64,000 bases of DNA, from assembly GCF_015680235.1 (NCBI RefSeq), contig NZ_JADLJL010000007.1, positions 95,764-159,763 of the forward strand. Reading direction: 5' to 3'. This document shows, in pieces, positions 45,823 through 54,053 of this stretch (its first letter is position 1; each line of letters starts with the position of its first letter). Under the pieces are notes generated by a model that worked only from the letters and a program-made list of their open reading frames with translations, was not told the origin of the DNA and did not search any database. Position numbers and translations under genes: made by a program. The stretch is from Pseudomonas guariconensis (lineage in GTDB: Bacteria; Pseudomonadota; Gammaproteobacteria; Pseudomonadales; Pseudomonadaceae).

Positions 45823-46781
45823 CCGATGAAGCTCTCGCGGTCCTGGTTGAGCAGCGACAGCAGCCAGACGAAATCATCCGGCAGCGGCGAGGCCCATTCC
45901 ATACGCTCGCCGGTGGTCGGGTGGTCCAATGCCAGGAAGCGCGCGTGCAGGGCCTGGCGCGGGAAGTTCTTGACCGCCTCGACCATGGCCACGCTGGCAG
46001 CCGGCGGGATGCGGAAACGGCCGCCGTACGTCTGGTCGCCGACCAGCGGGAAGCCCACATGCGCCATGTGCACGCGAATCTGGTGGGTACGGCCGGTTTC
46101 AAGCTTGACCCGCACATGGGTGTGCGAGCGGAAGCGCTTGAGCACACGGTAATGGCTGACCGCCGGCTTGCCGCCGTCGGTCACCGCCATGCGCTGGCGC
46201 ATGCCGCCATGGCGACCGATGGGCGCGTCGATCTTGCCACCGGCAGTCACCACGCCCACCACGATGCATTCATAGATGCGGCTGACCGAGCGCTTTTGCA
46301 GCTGGTCGACCAGGTTGGTCTGGGCCTGCAGGGTCTTGGCGACCACCATCAGGCCGGTGGTGTCCTTGTCCAGGCGGTGCACGATACCGGCACGGGGCAC
46401 GTTGACGATGTCCGGCACGTGGTGCAGCAGGGCATTGAGCAGGGTGCCGTCGGCATGGCCCGCCGCCGGGTGCACAACCAGCCCGGCAGGCTTGTTGATC
46501 ACCAGGATCTGGTCGTCTTCGTAGACGATGTCCAGCTCGATGTCCTGGGCCACCCATTCGCCCTGGGCCTCCTGCTCGGCCTCCAAGGCCAGGATGGAGC
46601 CACTGTGGACGGTGTCGCGCGGGCGCAGCACCGCGCCGTCGACCGTCAGGCGACCGTCCTTGATCCACGAGGCCAGGCGCGAACGCGAGTACTCGGAGAA
46701 GAGTTGGGCGGCGACCTGGTCGAGGCGTTGACCGCCCAGTTCGGACGGGACCTCTGCGCTAAGTTGAATGATCTCGGACAT
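45819..46781 (-). CDS. rluD: 23S rRNA pseudouridine synthase RluD
   Basis: The 320-residue enzyme converts U1911, U1915 and U1917 of helix 69 to pseudouridine. An N-terminal S4 domain ([20 protein letters not shown]) precedes the RluA-type catalytic domain with the catalytic aspartate in [18 protein letters not shown]. It is coupled to pgeF downstream and divergent from bamD, the usual order in Pseudomonas. Confidence 0.97.
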   Translation of the reverse strand: MSEIIQLSAEVPSELGGQRLDQVAAQLFSEYSRSRLASWIKDGRLTVDGAVLRPRDTVHSGSILALEAEQEAQGEWVAQDIELDIVYEDDQILVINKPAGLVVHPAAGHADGTLLNALLHHVPDIVNVPRAGIVHRLDKDTTGLMVVAKTLQAQTNLVDQLQKRSVSRIYECIVVGVVTAGGKIDAPIGRHGGMRQRMAVTDGGKPAVSHYRVLKRFRSHTHVRVKLETGRTHQIRVHMAHVGFPLVGDQTYGGRFRIPPAASVAMVEAVKNFPRQALHARFLALDHPTTGERMEWASPLPDDFVWLLSLLNQDRESFIG

Positions 46782-46929
46782 GCTCGATTCGGCGGGCGCA
46801 CAGCCTTTGGTTTCGGCTGCGCGCTTGTGGTTAAATACGACTTCTTTTGCCCCGGGTTCGGCCGGGGGCGCTCATCATAACAGGACGGCACCGCCCAAGA
46901 CAGCGGCCGTCAAAGGGACGCAAGCCGCC

Positions 46930-47949
46930 ATGCAAGTGAAACACCTGCTGCTGATCGCCATCCTCGGGCTCACCGCTGCCTGTTCCTCCAACAAGGAAGT
47001 CGTCGACGAGAACCTCAGCGAGGCCGAGCTGTACCAGCAGGCGCAGGCCGACCTGGACAACCACAGCTATACCAGCGCCGTGAGCAAGCTCAAGGCCCTG
47101 GAGTCGCGCTACCCGTTCGGTCGCTACGCCGACCAGGCCCAGTTGGAGCTGATCTACGCCAACTACAAGAACGCCGAGCCGGAAGCCGCCAAGTCCGCCG
47201 CCGAGCGCTTCATCCGCCTGCACCCGCAGCACCCGAACGTCGACTACGCCTATTACCTCAAGGGCCTGACCTCGTTCGACCAGGACCGTGGCCTGGTGGC
47301 GCGCTTCCTGCCACTGGACATGACCAAGCGTGACCCGGGCGCTGCCCGCGACTCCTACAACGAGTTCGCCCAGCTCACCAGCCGCTTCCCCAACAGCCGC
47401 TACGCGCCGGACGCCAAGCAGCGCATGATCTACCTGCGCAACCTGCTGGCGGCCTACGAGATCCACGTGGCCGACTACTACCTGAGCCGCCAGGCCTACG
47501 TGGCCGCGGCCAACCGTGGCCGCTACGTGGTCGAGAACTTCCAGGAAACGCCATCGGTCGGCGATGGCCTGGCCGTGATGGTCGAGGCCTACCAGCGCCT
47601 GCACCTGGACGACCTGGCCGCCACCAGCCTGGAAACCCTCAAGCTCAACTACCCGGACCACCCAAGCCTGGTCGACGGCCAGTTCGAGCCCAAGCAGGAC
47701 GAAGCCGACAACCGCTCGTGGCTGTCCAAGGCGACCCTGGGCCTGATCGAAACCGACACCCCGCTGCCGCCGGGCGAAACCCGCGCCAACCAGGATGTGG
47801 TCAAGCAGTTCCAGGATGCCCGCGCAGAAATGCCTGAAGAGCTGCTGCCAAAGGACGAAGACGGTGATGCGATCCGCCCTGAAGGCCCGAAGGAGGCCGA
47901 GAAGGACCGTTCGTGGTTCAGCTATATGACCTTCGGTCTGTTCGACTGA
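46930..47949 (+). CDS. bamD: Outer-membrane assembly lipoprotein BamD
   Basis: The 339-residue lipoprotein has a signal peptide with lipobox LTAAC (cysteine at residue 18) followed by five TPR-like repeats ([40 protein letters not shown]). BamD is the essential scaffold of the Bam complex that inserts beta-barrels. The C-terminal extension after residue 260 is longer than in E. coli, as usual in Pseudomonas. ATG 46930 begins the signal peptide. Confidence 0.96.
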   Translation: MQVKHLLLIAILGLTAACSSNKEVVDENLSEAELYQQAQADLDNHSYTSAVSKLKALESRYPFGRYADQAQLELIYANYKNAEPEAAKSAAERFIRLHPQHPNVDYAYYLKGLTSFDQDRGLVARFLPLDMTKRDPGAARDSYNEFAQLTSRFPNSRYAPDAKQRMIYLRNLLAAYEIHVADYYLSRQAYVAAANRGRYVVENFQETPSVGDGLAVMVEAYQRLHLDDLAATSLETLKLNYPDHPSLVDGQFEPKQDEADNRSWLSKATLGLIETDTPLPPGETRANQDVVKQFQDARAEMPEELLPKDEDGDAIRPEGPKEAEKDRSWFSYMTFGLFD

Positions 47950-47965
47950 TCGACCGCAGCCTGAG

Positions 47966-48157
47966 AAAGGGAGGCCCGAGGCCTAATGCCGGCCAGTTAA
48001 GCAATTAGGGCCCCATCGCGGCACAAGGCCGCTCCTACAGGAAACCCGCCGTTGGCAAGGTTTGCGTGATCCTGTCGGAGCGGGCTTGCCCCGCGATGGG
48101 CTGCATAGCAGCCCCAATTACTTAACTGAGCAGCATTAGGCCAAAGGCCTCCCTTTT
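47966..48157. repeat. Nested giant hairpin: bamD terminator carrying a REP pair
   Basis: The outer arms AAAGGGAGGCC and GGCCTCCCTTTTTT form a terminator stem. Inside, CTAATGC, CAGTTAAG and AATTAGGGCC on the left pair with GGGGCTAATTG-like, CTTAACTG and GCATTAG on the right. The centre carries two inverted REPs (48013-48040, 48076-48097). The whole stem is about 55 bases long with small bulges and looks like REPs inserted in the loop of an older terminator. Confidence 0.8.
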
Positions 48158-48209
48158 TTGTTGGCGCCGCCCTAGACTGTCGCTCTTCATTCTCGACAAG
48201 CTGGACACC

Positions 48210-48440
48210 ATGGTTCGTCTACTTTTCTGGATCGCCCTGATCGCCGCTGCGTTCTGGCTGTGGCGCAAGTTCAAGGCCAGCCAACACTCCCCTGCCGAGC
48301 CCAAGCTCGACGACCCGCTGAAAATGGTGCGCTGCGCCCATTGCGGCGTACACCTGCCCAATGACCGCGCCCTGCGGCTGGGTAGCGACTGGTATTGCAG
48401 CCAGGCGCACCTGGAACAAGGGCCTGGCTCGCAGCGTTGA
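48210..48440 (+). CDS. PP0621 family protein
   Basis: The 76-residue protein has an N-terminal membrane helix (MVRLLFWIALIAAAFWLWRK) and a C-terminal zinc-ribbon-like part (MVRCAHCGVHLPNDRALRLG then WYCSQAHLEQG). This is the PP0621 family, conserved in Pseudomonas; the cysteines likely bind zinc. Function unknown. Confidence 0.88.
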   Translation: MVRLLFWIALIAAAFWLWRKFKASQHSPAEPKLDDPLKMVRCAHCGVHLPNDRALRLGSDWYCSQAHLEQGPGSQR

Positions 48441-48454
48441 TGCTTCGCGGGATG

Positions 48455-48490
48455 GTCCAATCGCGGGGTAAGCCCGCTCCCACAGGTTGT
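48455..48490. repeat. REP element between the PP0621 gene and thiO
   Basis: CCAATCGCGGGGTAAGCCCG followed by CTCCCACAGG is a single REP unit between the convergent genes. Confidence 0.8.
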
Positions 48491-48520
48491 TGTGTGGAGG
48501 CAGGTTTACCCGCTCTGCCA

Positions 48521-49621
48521 TCAAGGAACCAGACGCGAACCTGGCGCATACGACGCCGGGTCGATGATCGGCTCGCTGCCGGTCAGCAGGTCGGCGAACA
48601 GCTGGCATGATGCCGGTGCCAGCACCAGCCCGTTGCGGTAATGACCGCAGTTCAACCACAGCCCGTCATGCCCTGGCACGCGCCCGATATAGGGAATGCC
48701 CTCAGGCGACCCTGGGCGCAGGCCTGCCCAGTGCGCCACCACGGTGGCATCGGCCAGCGCGGGCAACAGCTCCACTGCGGACGCCTTGAGACTCTCCAGC
48801 GCCTCGCCGGTGGGCGTCTTGTCGTAGCCGGCATGCTCCAGGGTACTGCCGACCAGGATATGCCCATCGCGACGCGGAATGGCGTAGCGCCCCTTGGCCA
48901 GTACCATGCTCGGCAGGAAGTCTTCGGCGCACTTGAACAGGATCATCTGACCCTTGACCGGCTCGACCGGCAACGCAAGCCCCTGGGTCTTGAGCAGGTC
49001 GCCGCTCCAGGCACCTGCGCTGAGCACCACATCATCAGCCTCCAGCACACCTTGGGCGGTCTGGACACCGGTTACCCGCCCCTTCTCCTGCCGGAACCCA
49101 GTGACCGCGCAATGCTCGCGCAGGGTCACGTTGGGCAGGGCCTGCAAGGCAGCCTTGAGCGATTTGACCAGCCGCGGATTACGCACGTTGGCCACGCCTG
49201 CCATGTAGATGGCGCGCTTGAAGCCGGGGCCGAGTACCGGCACGGCGTCGTAGGCCGCCGAGATGTCCACGGCGCTCAGCGGCCGCTGCTCGCGCTGGGC
49301 CCAGGCCAGTGCCTGGGCTTCGTCGTCCAGGTCCAGCCAGTACAGGCCTGTGGTGTGCACTTCAGGGTCGATTCCGGTCGTGGCGAACAGCCGCTCGCCC
49401 AATTGCGGGTAGAAGTCCTGGGACCAGTGCGCCAGAGCGGTCACCGCCGGGCTGTAGCGCCATGGGTAGAGCGGCGAGACGATACCGCCACCGGCCCAGG
49501 ACGACTCGCGCCCGACTTCGCCCTGGTCACAGACCACCACCCGGTCGACCTTCGGCGCCAGGTTGAACGCAGTCAACAGGCCGATCACACCGCCACCGAC
49601 AATCACTACTTGCTTGCTCAT
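48521..49621 (-). CDS. thiO: Glycine oxidase ThiO
   Basis: The 366-residue FAD amine oxidase has the dinucleotide motif VIVGGGVIGLLTAFNLA, ESSWAGGGIVSPLYPWRYS and the C-terminal AGLRPGSPEGIPYIG and GHYRNGLVLAP. It oxidises glycine to iminoglycine for the thiazole moiety of thiamine. ATG 49621 (MSKQVVIVGGG) is chosen over longer frames. It lies 35 bases downstream of the minor pilin gene pilE. Confidence 0.94.
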   Translation of the reverse strand: MSKQVVIVGGGVIGLLTAFNLAPKVDRVVVCDQGEVGRESSWAGGGIVSPLYPWRYSPAVTALAHWSQDFYPQLGERLFATTGIDPEVHTTGLYWLDLDDEAQALAWAQREQRPLSAVDISAAYDAVPVLGPGFKRAIYMAGVANVRNPRLVKSLKAALQALPNVTLREHCAVTGFRQEKGRVTGVQTAQGVLEADDVVLSAGAWSGDLLKTQGLALPVEPVKGQMILFKCAEDFLPSMVLAKGRYAIPRRDGHILVGSTLEHAGYDKTPTGEALESLKASAVELLPALADATVVAHWAGLRPGSPEGIPYIGRVPGHDGLWLNCGHYRNGLVLAPASCQLFADLLTGSEPIIDPASYAPGSRLVP

Positions 49622-49656
49622 CTGTCGATCCACTACCTGAAATAAAAACCTGGCCT

Positions 49657-50055
49657 TCAATACCCCCAACAACCTTCCGCCGTCGCGCCAGCGCCTGGGT
49701 TGTCACGCACGCCGGCATGGTCGAGCTGGTAGTCGCCGCAGCGGTCGTCGGCCATCAGCCCATCGGGCTGGCGCCTGGCGAGCAGACGGAAGCTGTCGTC
49801 GTCGCGCTGCACCTGCACGCTGTAGTAGCGGCTGCCGGCAGGCAATGGCGGTAGCTGAGGGTCGGAACCTGCGTATCGGCCCGTGCGCGCACGATGGCGC
49901 TCCAAGCGCAGGGCTGCGTCCTGCAGCAGGCCGACCACTTCACTTCGCGCGGCACGCCTGAGCTGGTCGCTGTAACTGGGGTAGGCAATGGCTGCCAGAA
50001 TGCCGCTGACGGCCACTACAATCAACAATTCGATCAGGCTCAGGCCTCGCTGCAT
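49657..50055 (-). CDS. pilE: Type IV minor pilin PilE
   Basis: The 132-residue prepilin has the leader MQRG, cleavage before LSLIELLIVVAVSGILAAIA with Glu+5, and a short C-terminal domain with two cysteines (DDRCGDYQLD, AEGCWGY). It is the last gene of the pilV-W-X-E operon, one base after pilX. PilE probably initiates pilus assembly with the other minor pilins. Confidence 0.9.
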   Translation of the reverse strand: MQRGLSLIELLIVVAVSGILAAIAYPSYSDQLRRAARSEVVGLLQDAALRLERHRARTGRYAGSDPQLPPLPAGSRYYSVQVQRDDDSFRLLARRQPDGLMADDRCGDYQLDHAGVRDNPGAGATAEGCWGY

Positions 50056-50056
50056 G

Positions 50057-50539
50057 TCACGGCTCCCTCAAGCGTTGGCGCCACAGGACGCGTTGAAGTG
50101 AGGCGTTGGGGCCCGACTGCAGGGCATAGACTGCCTCCAGCACGAGCCGCGCCTGCTGTTGGCGGCTGACGGCGGTCACTCGATACAGGCGCGCCCGGGC
50201 ATCATCGGGCAAGTGCGCGACCAAGGTACTTTCGCCCAAGTTCTGCAGCAGGAAGAAGCCTTGCTCTGCGGGTTGCCAGCCAGGCTCCCCGCCTCGCACG
50301 TCGTGGGCATTGGCAGGTGGTCGACAGGGCTGGCACGGCGCGGGTGGCGCCAGCAGCAGCCGTGCCCTGCCCTCCAGCAAGACTGCCTCGGCCTGCTCCA
50401 AGGCCTGGGCGTTGGCCCGTAACTGCCCGGTCATGCGGGCCTGCACCAGGGCATCGCGCAGGGCCGAGGCGGCCAGCAAACCGGCCAACAGGCTAAGCAC
50501 CAGGCCCGCCAGTAGGGCAATGCCACGTTGGCGCTTCAT
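50057..50539 (-). CDS. pilX: Type IV minor pilin PilX
   Basis: The 160-residue protein begins MKRQRGIALLAGLVLSLLAG, a PilX/GspK-type N-terminus with no Glu+5, and has a globular C-terminal domain with a cysteine cluster (APCQPCRPP). It overlaps the pilW stop by 4 bases. The assignment rests on gene order and N-terminal class. Confidence 0.82.
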   Translation of the reverse strand: MKRQRGIALLAGLVLSLLAGLLAASALRDALVQARMTGQLRANAQALEQAEAVLLEGRARLLLAPPAPCQPCRPPANAHDVRGGEPGWQPAEQGFFLLQNLGESTLVAHLPDDARARLYRVTAVSRQQQARLVLEAVYALQSGPNASLQRVLWRQRLREP

Positions 50540-51201
50540 GCGTCGGGCACCCCGTTACGCAGGGCAATGCTCATCTCGTGCCGCAGCTCGACCTGGTATT
50601 GCGGGTCGAACAATGTGAGCTGCAGGTCGACCCGACCACCCTGCCGGGTCGGCACCAGGGCCACCCGCAGGTCTCGCACCCGGTCGATCAAGGCTTGCGC
50701 CTGGCCCGCGCGCCCAAGCCTCAAAGTGTCGCCATGCAATTGATAGGTGACGCGCTGGATGGGAATCACCAATGCCGCCCCGCTGTCCGGCGGGCGTCGA
50801 TGCCTGACCTGGGCCCAGCTCTGGCAGTTCGTGAGCAATACCCAGTCGGGCTGGCGCCCGGAACCTGGCAACTGCTCACCCACCAGGCCCAGGGTCTCGA
50901 GGCGCCCATCTGCGGCCTGGGTGATCTGCAACGGATGGGCGAACGCCTCGGCAGCGGCCTGGCTTTGGAAATCGATGGCATCTTGGCGCAAACAGCCGAA
51001 CATGCCGGCCATGCGGATGTCCTGGGCCATTCGTTGCAATGCGAGGCGGGCATCGTCCTGCAATCGGGCAGCTACCGATTGCACTTGCCAAGCCTGGTAG
51101 GCCGAGACGAATACCTGACTCGCTGCCCCTAGCAACATCAACCCGATCGCCAACGCCAGCAGCGCTTCGAGCAAACCGAAGCCGGCCTGGGGGCGGCTCA
51201 T
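50536..51201 (-). CDS. pilW: Type IV minor pilin PilW
   Basis: The 221-residue prepilin begins MSRPQAGFGLLEALLALAIG with Glu+5 and continues LQRMAQDIRMAGMFGCLRQD, the PilW hallmark. It overlaps pilV and pilX by 4 bases on either side. Confidence 0.88.
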   Translation of the reverse strand: MSRPQAGFGLLEALLALAIGLMLLGAASQVFVSAYQAWQVQSVAARLQDDARLALQRMAQDIRMAGMFGCLRQDAIDFQSQAAAEAFAHPLQITQAADGRLETLGLVGEQLPGSGRQPDWVLLTNCQSWAQVRHRRPPDSGAALVIPIQRVTYQLHGDTLRLGRAGQAQALIDRVRDLRVALVPTRQGGRVDLQLTLFDPQYQVELRHEMSIALRNGVPDA

Positions 51202-51545
51202 GGCCTGGCCTTGCCTTGCAGGCTGACGAGCAGCCGGCCTGCGTGATGGACCTCGACCACCAGGCCCTGGCCCACTCCCGTTACGCGCCCTTGCGCTGAA
51301 GCCCCCAGCAGCTGGACGAGCCTCGCCTGCCAGGCGTCTTGCTCGCCCGGCGCCAGGGTGCCCGCTGCCCTACTCCGCTCCAACACCCCCTGTGCCAAGA
51401 ACACCGCCTGGGCTTCGCGCCGCGCCTCATCGAGGGCCTGTAACCCGCGCATTTGCTGGGCTGCCGCGGCAAACAAGCCGAGCGCCAGCACCACTATCGT
51501 CAGCAACACTTCCAGCAGCGTCATCCCGCGCTCCCTCGCCTCCAC
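51198..51545 (-). CDS. pilV: Type IV minor pilin PilV
   Basis: The 115-residue prepilin has the leader MEARERG and mature start MTLLEVLLTIVVLALGLFAA with Glu+5. GTG 51545 has GGAGG 5 bases upstream; the ATG at 51549 is out of frame. First gene of the minor pilin operon, divergent from fimT. Confidence 0.88.
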   Translation of the reverse strand: MEARERGMTLLEVLLTIVVLALGLFAAAAQQMRGLQALDEARREAQAVFLAQGVLERSRAAGTLAPGEQDAWQARLVQLLGASAQGRVTGVGQGLVVEVHHAGRLLVSLQGKARP

Positions 51546-51653
51546 TCATCCCTCCTGGGAAATTTCCTGCCTCTGCACTTCGCCCTGGCCGACTGGACGC
51601 CCCGCCCATCGACCTTGAAGCTACAGCGAAGCACTTCCAGGGAGGAATGCACG

Positions 51654-52145
51654 ATGAAGCAACGTGGTGTAACACTGATACAAATGATGTGCGCGCTGGC
51701 GTTGGCCAGCCTTCTGGCAAACGTGGGTTTACCTGCCTACAACCAGCTCAGCGACGACCTACACCGAGCCGCTGCAGCACGGGACCTGGCACAAGCCCTG
51801 CGCAACGCACGCAGCCACGCGTTGCTGCAGCAGCAAACAGTGTTGGTTGAACCCTTGGAGGGTGATTGGGGCAAGGGATGGCGAACACGCTTGGCGCACA
51901 ACACCCAATCACTGCGCGAGCAACGCCTGGCGCACAAGCTGAGTATCGCCAGCAACCTGGGCAAGGAAGTGAAGTTCAGTGGCTTGGGCGTACCGCTGCG
52001 AGGCAATGGTGGGTTCCTGGGCGGAACATTGGAAATTTGCCCCAGCACAGCGCAGGCGAGCCGTTACTGGATAGTGCTGGCCCCCAGCGGCAGGGTCGAC
52101 CTGCGCACCGTGTCGAACGAGCCGTCACGGTGCGCAGGCGCCTGA
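51654..52145 (+). CDS. fimT: FimT/GspH family pseudopilin with Gln at +5
   Basis: The 163-residue prepilin begins MKQRG-VTLIQMMCALALASLL. A FimT/GspH-type domain follows (RDLAQALRNARSHALLQQQT, then KFSGLGVPLRGNGGFLGGT and ICPSTAQASRYWIVLAPSGR). The residue at mature position 5 is Gln instead of the usual Glu, which normally guides assembly. FimT proteins bind DNA for uptake in other species. GGAGG lies 8 bases before ATG 51654. The stop abuts the ispH stop. Confidence 0.85.
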   Translation: MKQRGVTLIQMMCALALASLLANVGLPAYNQLSDDLHRAAAARDLAQALRNARSHALLQQQTVLVEPLEGDWGKGWRTRLAHNTQSLREQRLAHKLSIASNLGKEVKFSGLGVPLRGNGGFLGGTLEICPSTAQASRYWIVLAPSGRVDLRTVSNEPSRCAGA

Positions 52146-53093
52146 TCAGATCAGCGAGCGGACCCGCAGTTCCTTGGGCATGGAGAACGTGATGTTCTCC
52201 TCACGGCCATCGAGCTCTTCAGCTCCGGTGGCGCCCCAGGCGCGCAGCTGTTCGATGACGCCACGCACCAGCACCTCAGGGGCCGAAGCGCCAGCGGTGA
52301 TGCCGATACGAGCGATACCGTCGAACCAGCCTTGCTGCATGTCCTCGGCACCGTCGATCAGGTAGGCCGGGGTGCCCATGCGCTCGGCCAGCTCACGCAG
52401 ACGGTTGGAGTTGGAGCTGTTGGGGCTGCCGACCACCAGTACCACGTCGCATTCGTCGGCCAGTTGCTTGACGGCATCCTGGCGGTTCTGGGTGGCATAG
52501 CAGATGTCGTCCTTGCGCGGGCCACCGATATGCGGGAAGCGTTCGCGCAGGGCATCGATGACGCGGCTGGTGTCGTCCATCGACAGCGTGGTCTGGGTGA
52601 CGAAGGCCAGGTGCTCCGGGTCGCGGACCTGAAGCTTGGCGACATCATCCTCGTCCTCCACCAGGTAGATGGCGCCGCCATTGCTGGCATCGTACTGACC
52701 CATGGTGCCTTCGACTTCCGGGTGCCCGGCATGGCCGATGAGGATGCACTCCTTGCCGTCGCGGCTGTACTTGGCCACTTCGATGTGCACCTTGGTCACC
52801 AGCGGGCAGGTGGCGTCGAACACCTTCAGGCCACGGCCGGCAGCTTCCTGGCGCACGGCCTGGGAAACGCCGTGGGCGCTGAAGATGACGATCACGTCGT
52901 CGGGCACCTGGTCGAGCTCTTCGACGAAGATGGCGCCACGATTGCGCAGGTCTTCGACCACGAACTTGTTGTGCACCACTTCATGGCGCACATAGATCGG
53001 CGGGCCGAAGACTTCCAGGGCACGATTGACGATCTCGATCGCCCGGTCCACCCCCGCACAGAAGCCGCGAGGGTTGGCGAGTTTGATTTGCAT
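52146..53093 (-). CDS. ispH: 4-hydroxy-3-methylbut-2-enyl diphosphate reductase IspH
   Basis: The 315-residue iron-sulfur enzyme makes IPP and DMAPP in the last MEP-pathway step. The three cluster cysteines are in [24 protein letters not shown] and [12 protein letters not shown], with the catalytic glutamate in [14 protein letters not shown] 53093 starts [10 protein letters not shown]. Part of the ileS-lspA-fkpB-ispH run. Confidence 0.97.
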   Translation of the reverse strand: MQIKLANPRGFCAGVDRAIEIVNRALEVFGPPIYVRHEVVHNKFVVEDLRNRGAIFVEELDQVPDDVIVIFSAHGVSQAVRQEAAGRGLKVFDATCPLVTKVHIEVAKYSRDGKECILIGHAGHPEVEGTMGQYDASNGGAIYLVEDEDDVAKLQVRDPEHLAFVTQTTLSMDDTSRVIDALRERFPHIGGPRKDDICYATQNRQDAVKQLADECDVVLVVGSPNSSNSNRLRELAERMGTPAYLIDGAEDMQQGWFDGIARIGITAGASAPEVLVRGVIEQLRAWGATGAEELDGREENITFSMPKELRVRSLI

Positions 53094-53107
53094 GCTCGGC
53101 TCCAGGC

Positions 53108-53545
53108 TCACAGGGCCTTGACCTCGAGGATCTCCACCTCGAAGGTCAGGGTCTTGCCGGCCAGTGGGTGATTGAAGTCGATGGTGACCTGGTCGTCATT
53201 GAACGCCTTGACCACACCTGGCAGTTCGGCGTTGGCGGCATCGTTGAAGATCACCAGCAAGCCTTCGGAAAGCTCCATGTCAGTGAACTGCGAACGTGGC
53301 ATGACCTGCACGTTCTGCGGGTTCGGCTGGCCGAAGGCGTTCTCCGGGGCGATGGTCAGGGTACGCTTGTCGCCGGCCTTGAAGCCGAACAGCGCATTCT
53401 CGAAGCCAGGCAACAGGTTGCCGTCGCCGACCTTGAACGTGGCTGGCGCCTTGTCGAAGGTGCTGTCGACGGTGTCGCCGTTTTCCAGATGCAGCGCGAA
53501 GTGCAGGGTGACTTCGGTGTTCTGGCCGATACGGGTCTCAGTCAT
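53108..53545 (-). CDS. fkpB: FKBP-type peptidyl-prolyl isomerase FkpB (SlpA type)
   Basis: The 145-residue protein has the FKBP domain ([20 protein letters not shown]) and an inserted IF chaperone domain around [20 protein letters not shown]. SlpA-type enzymes assist protein folding in the cytoplasm. The start overlaps the lspA stop by 8 bases; ispH follows after 14 bases. Confidence 0.95.
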   Translation of the reverse strand: MTETRIGQNTEVTLHFALHLENGDTVDSTFDKAPATFKVGDGNLLPGFENALFGFKAGDKRTLTIAPENAFGQPNPQNVQVMPRSQFTDMELSEGLLVIFNDAANAELPGVVKAFNDDQVTIDFNHPLAGKTLTFEVEILEVKAL

Positions 53546-54053
53546 GGACAGGCTCTCCGGACTTCTTGCTCTTGAACATATCCAGCGCCAGCATCACCGC
53601 ACCAACGGTGATTGCGCTGTCGGCCAGGTTGAAGGCCGGGAAATACCAACGGTTCTGCCAGTGCACCAGGATGAAGTCGACCACGTGGCCCAGCACGATA
53701 CGGTCGTACAGGTTGCCCAGCGCACCGCCAAGCACCAGGGCCAGGGCAACGGCCAGCCAGGTCTCGCCGCGCCCCAGGCGCTTGAGCCAGACCACCAGCA
53801 CGGCGCTGACCACCAAGGCGATCAGGGCGAACAACCAGCGCTGCCAGCCGGAGCTGTCGGCGAGGAAGCTGAACGCAGCGCCGGTGTTGTAGGCCAGGGT
53901 CCAGCTGAAGTAGTCGGGAATGACCACGATCTGCTGGTACAGGCTCAAGGCCCCTTCGAAGTAGACCTTGGTGGCCTGGTCCAGGACCAGCACCACCAGG
54001 CTCAGCCAGAGCCAGGCAAGGCGCCCGAAGCGCCCCGCTGCAGGGTTAGGCAT
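53538..54053 (-). CDS. lspA: Lipoprotein signal peptidase II
   Basis: The 171-residue inner-membrane aspartyl protease removes signal peptides from prolipoproteins such as BamD. Four hydrophobic helices are visible. The catalytic aspartates lie in [16 protein letters not shown] and [14 protein letters not shown] 54053 overlaps the ileS 3' end by 8 bases. Confidence 0.96.
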   Translation of the reverse strand: MPNPAAGRFGRLAWLWLSLVVLVLDQATKVYFEGALSLYQQIVVIPDYFSWTLAYNTGAAFSFLADSSGWQRWLFALIALVVSAVLVVWLKRLGRGETWLAVALALVLGGALGNLYDRIVLGHVVDFILVHWQNRWYFPAFNLADSAITVGAVMLALDMFKSKKSGEPVHD

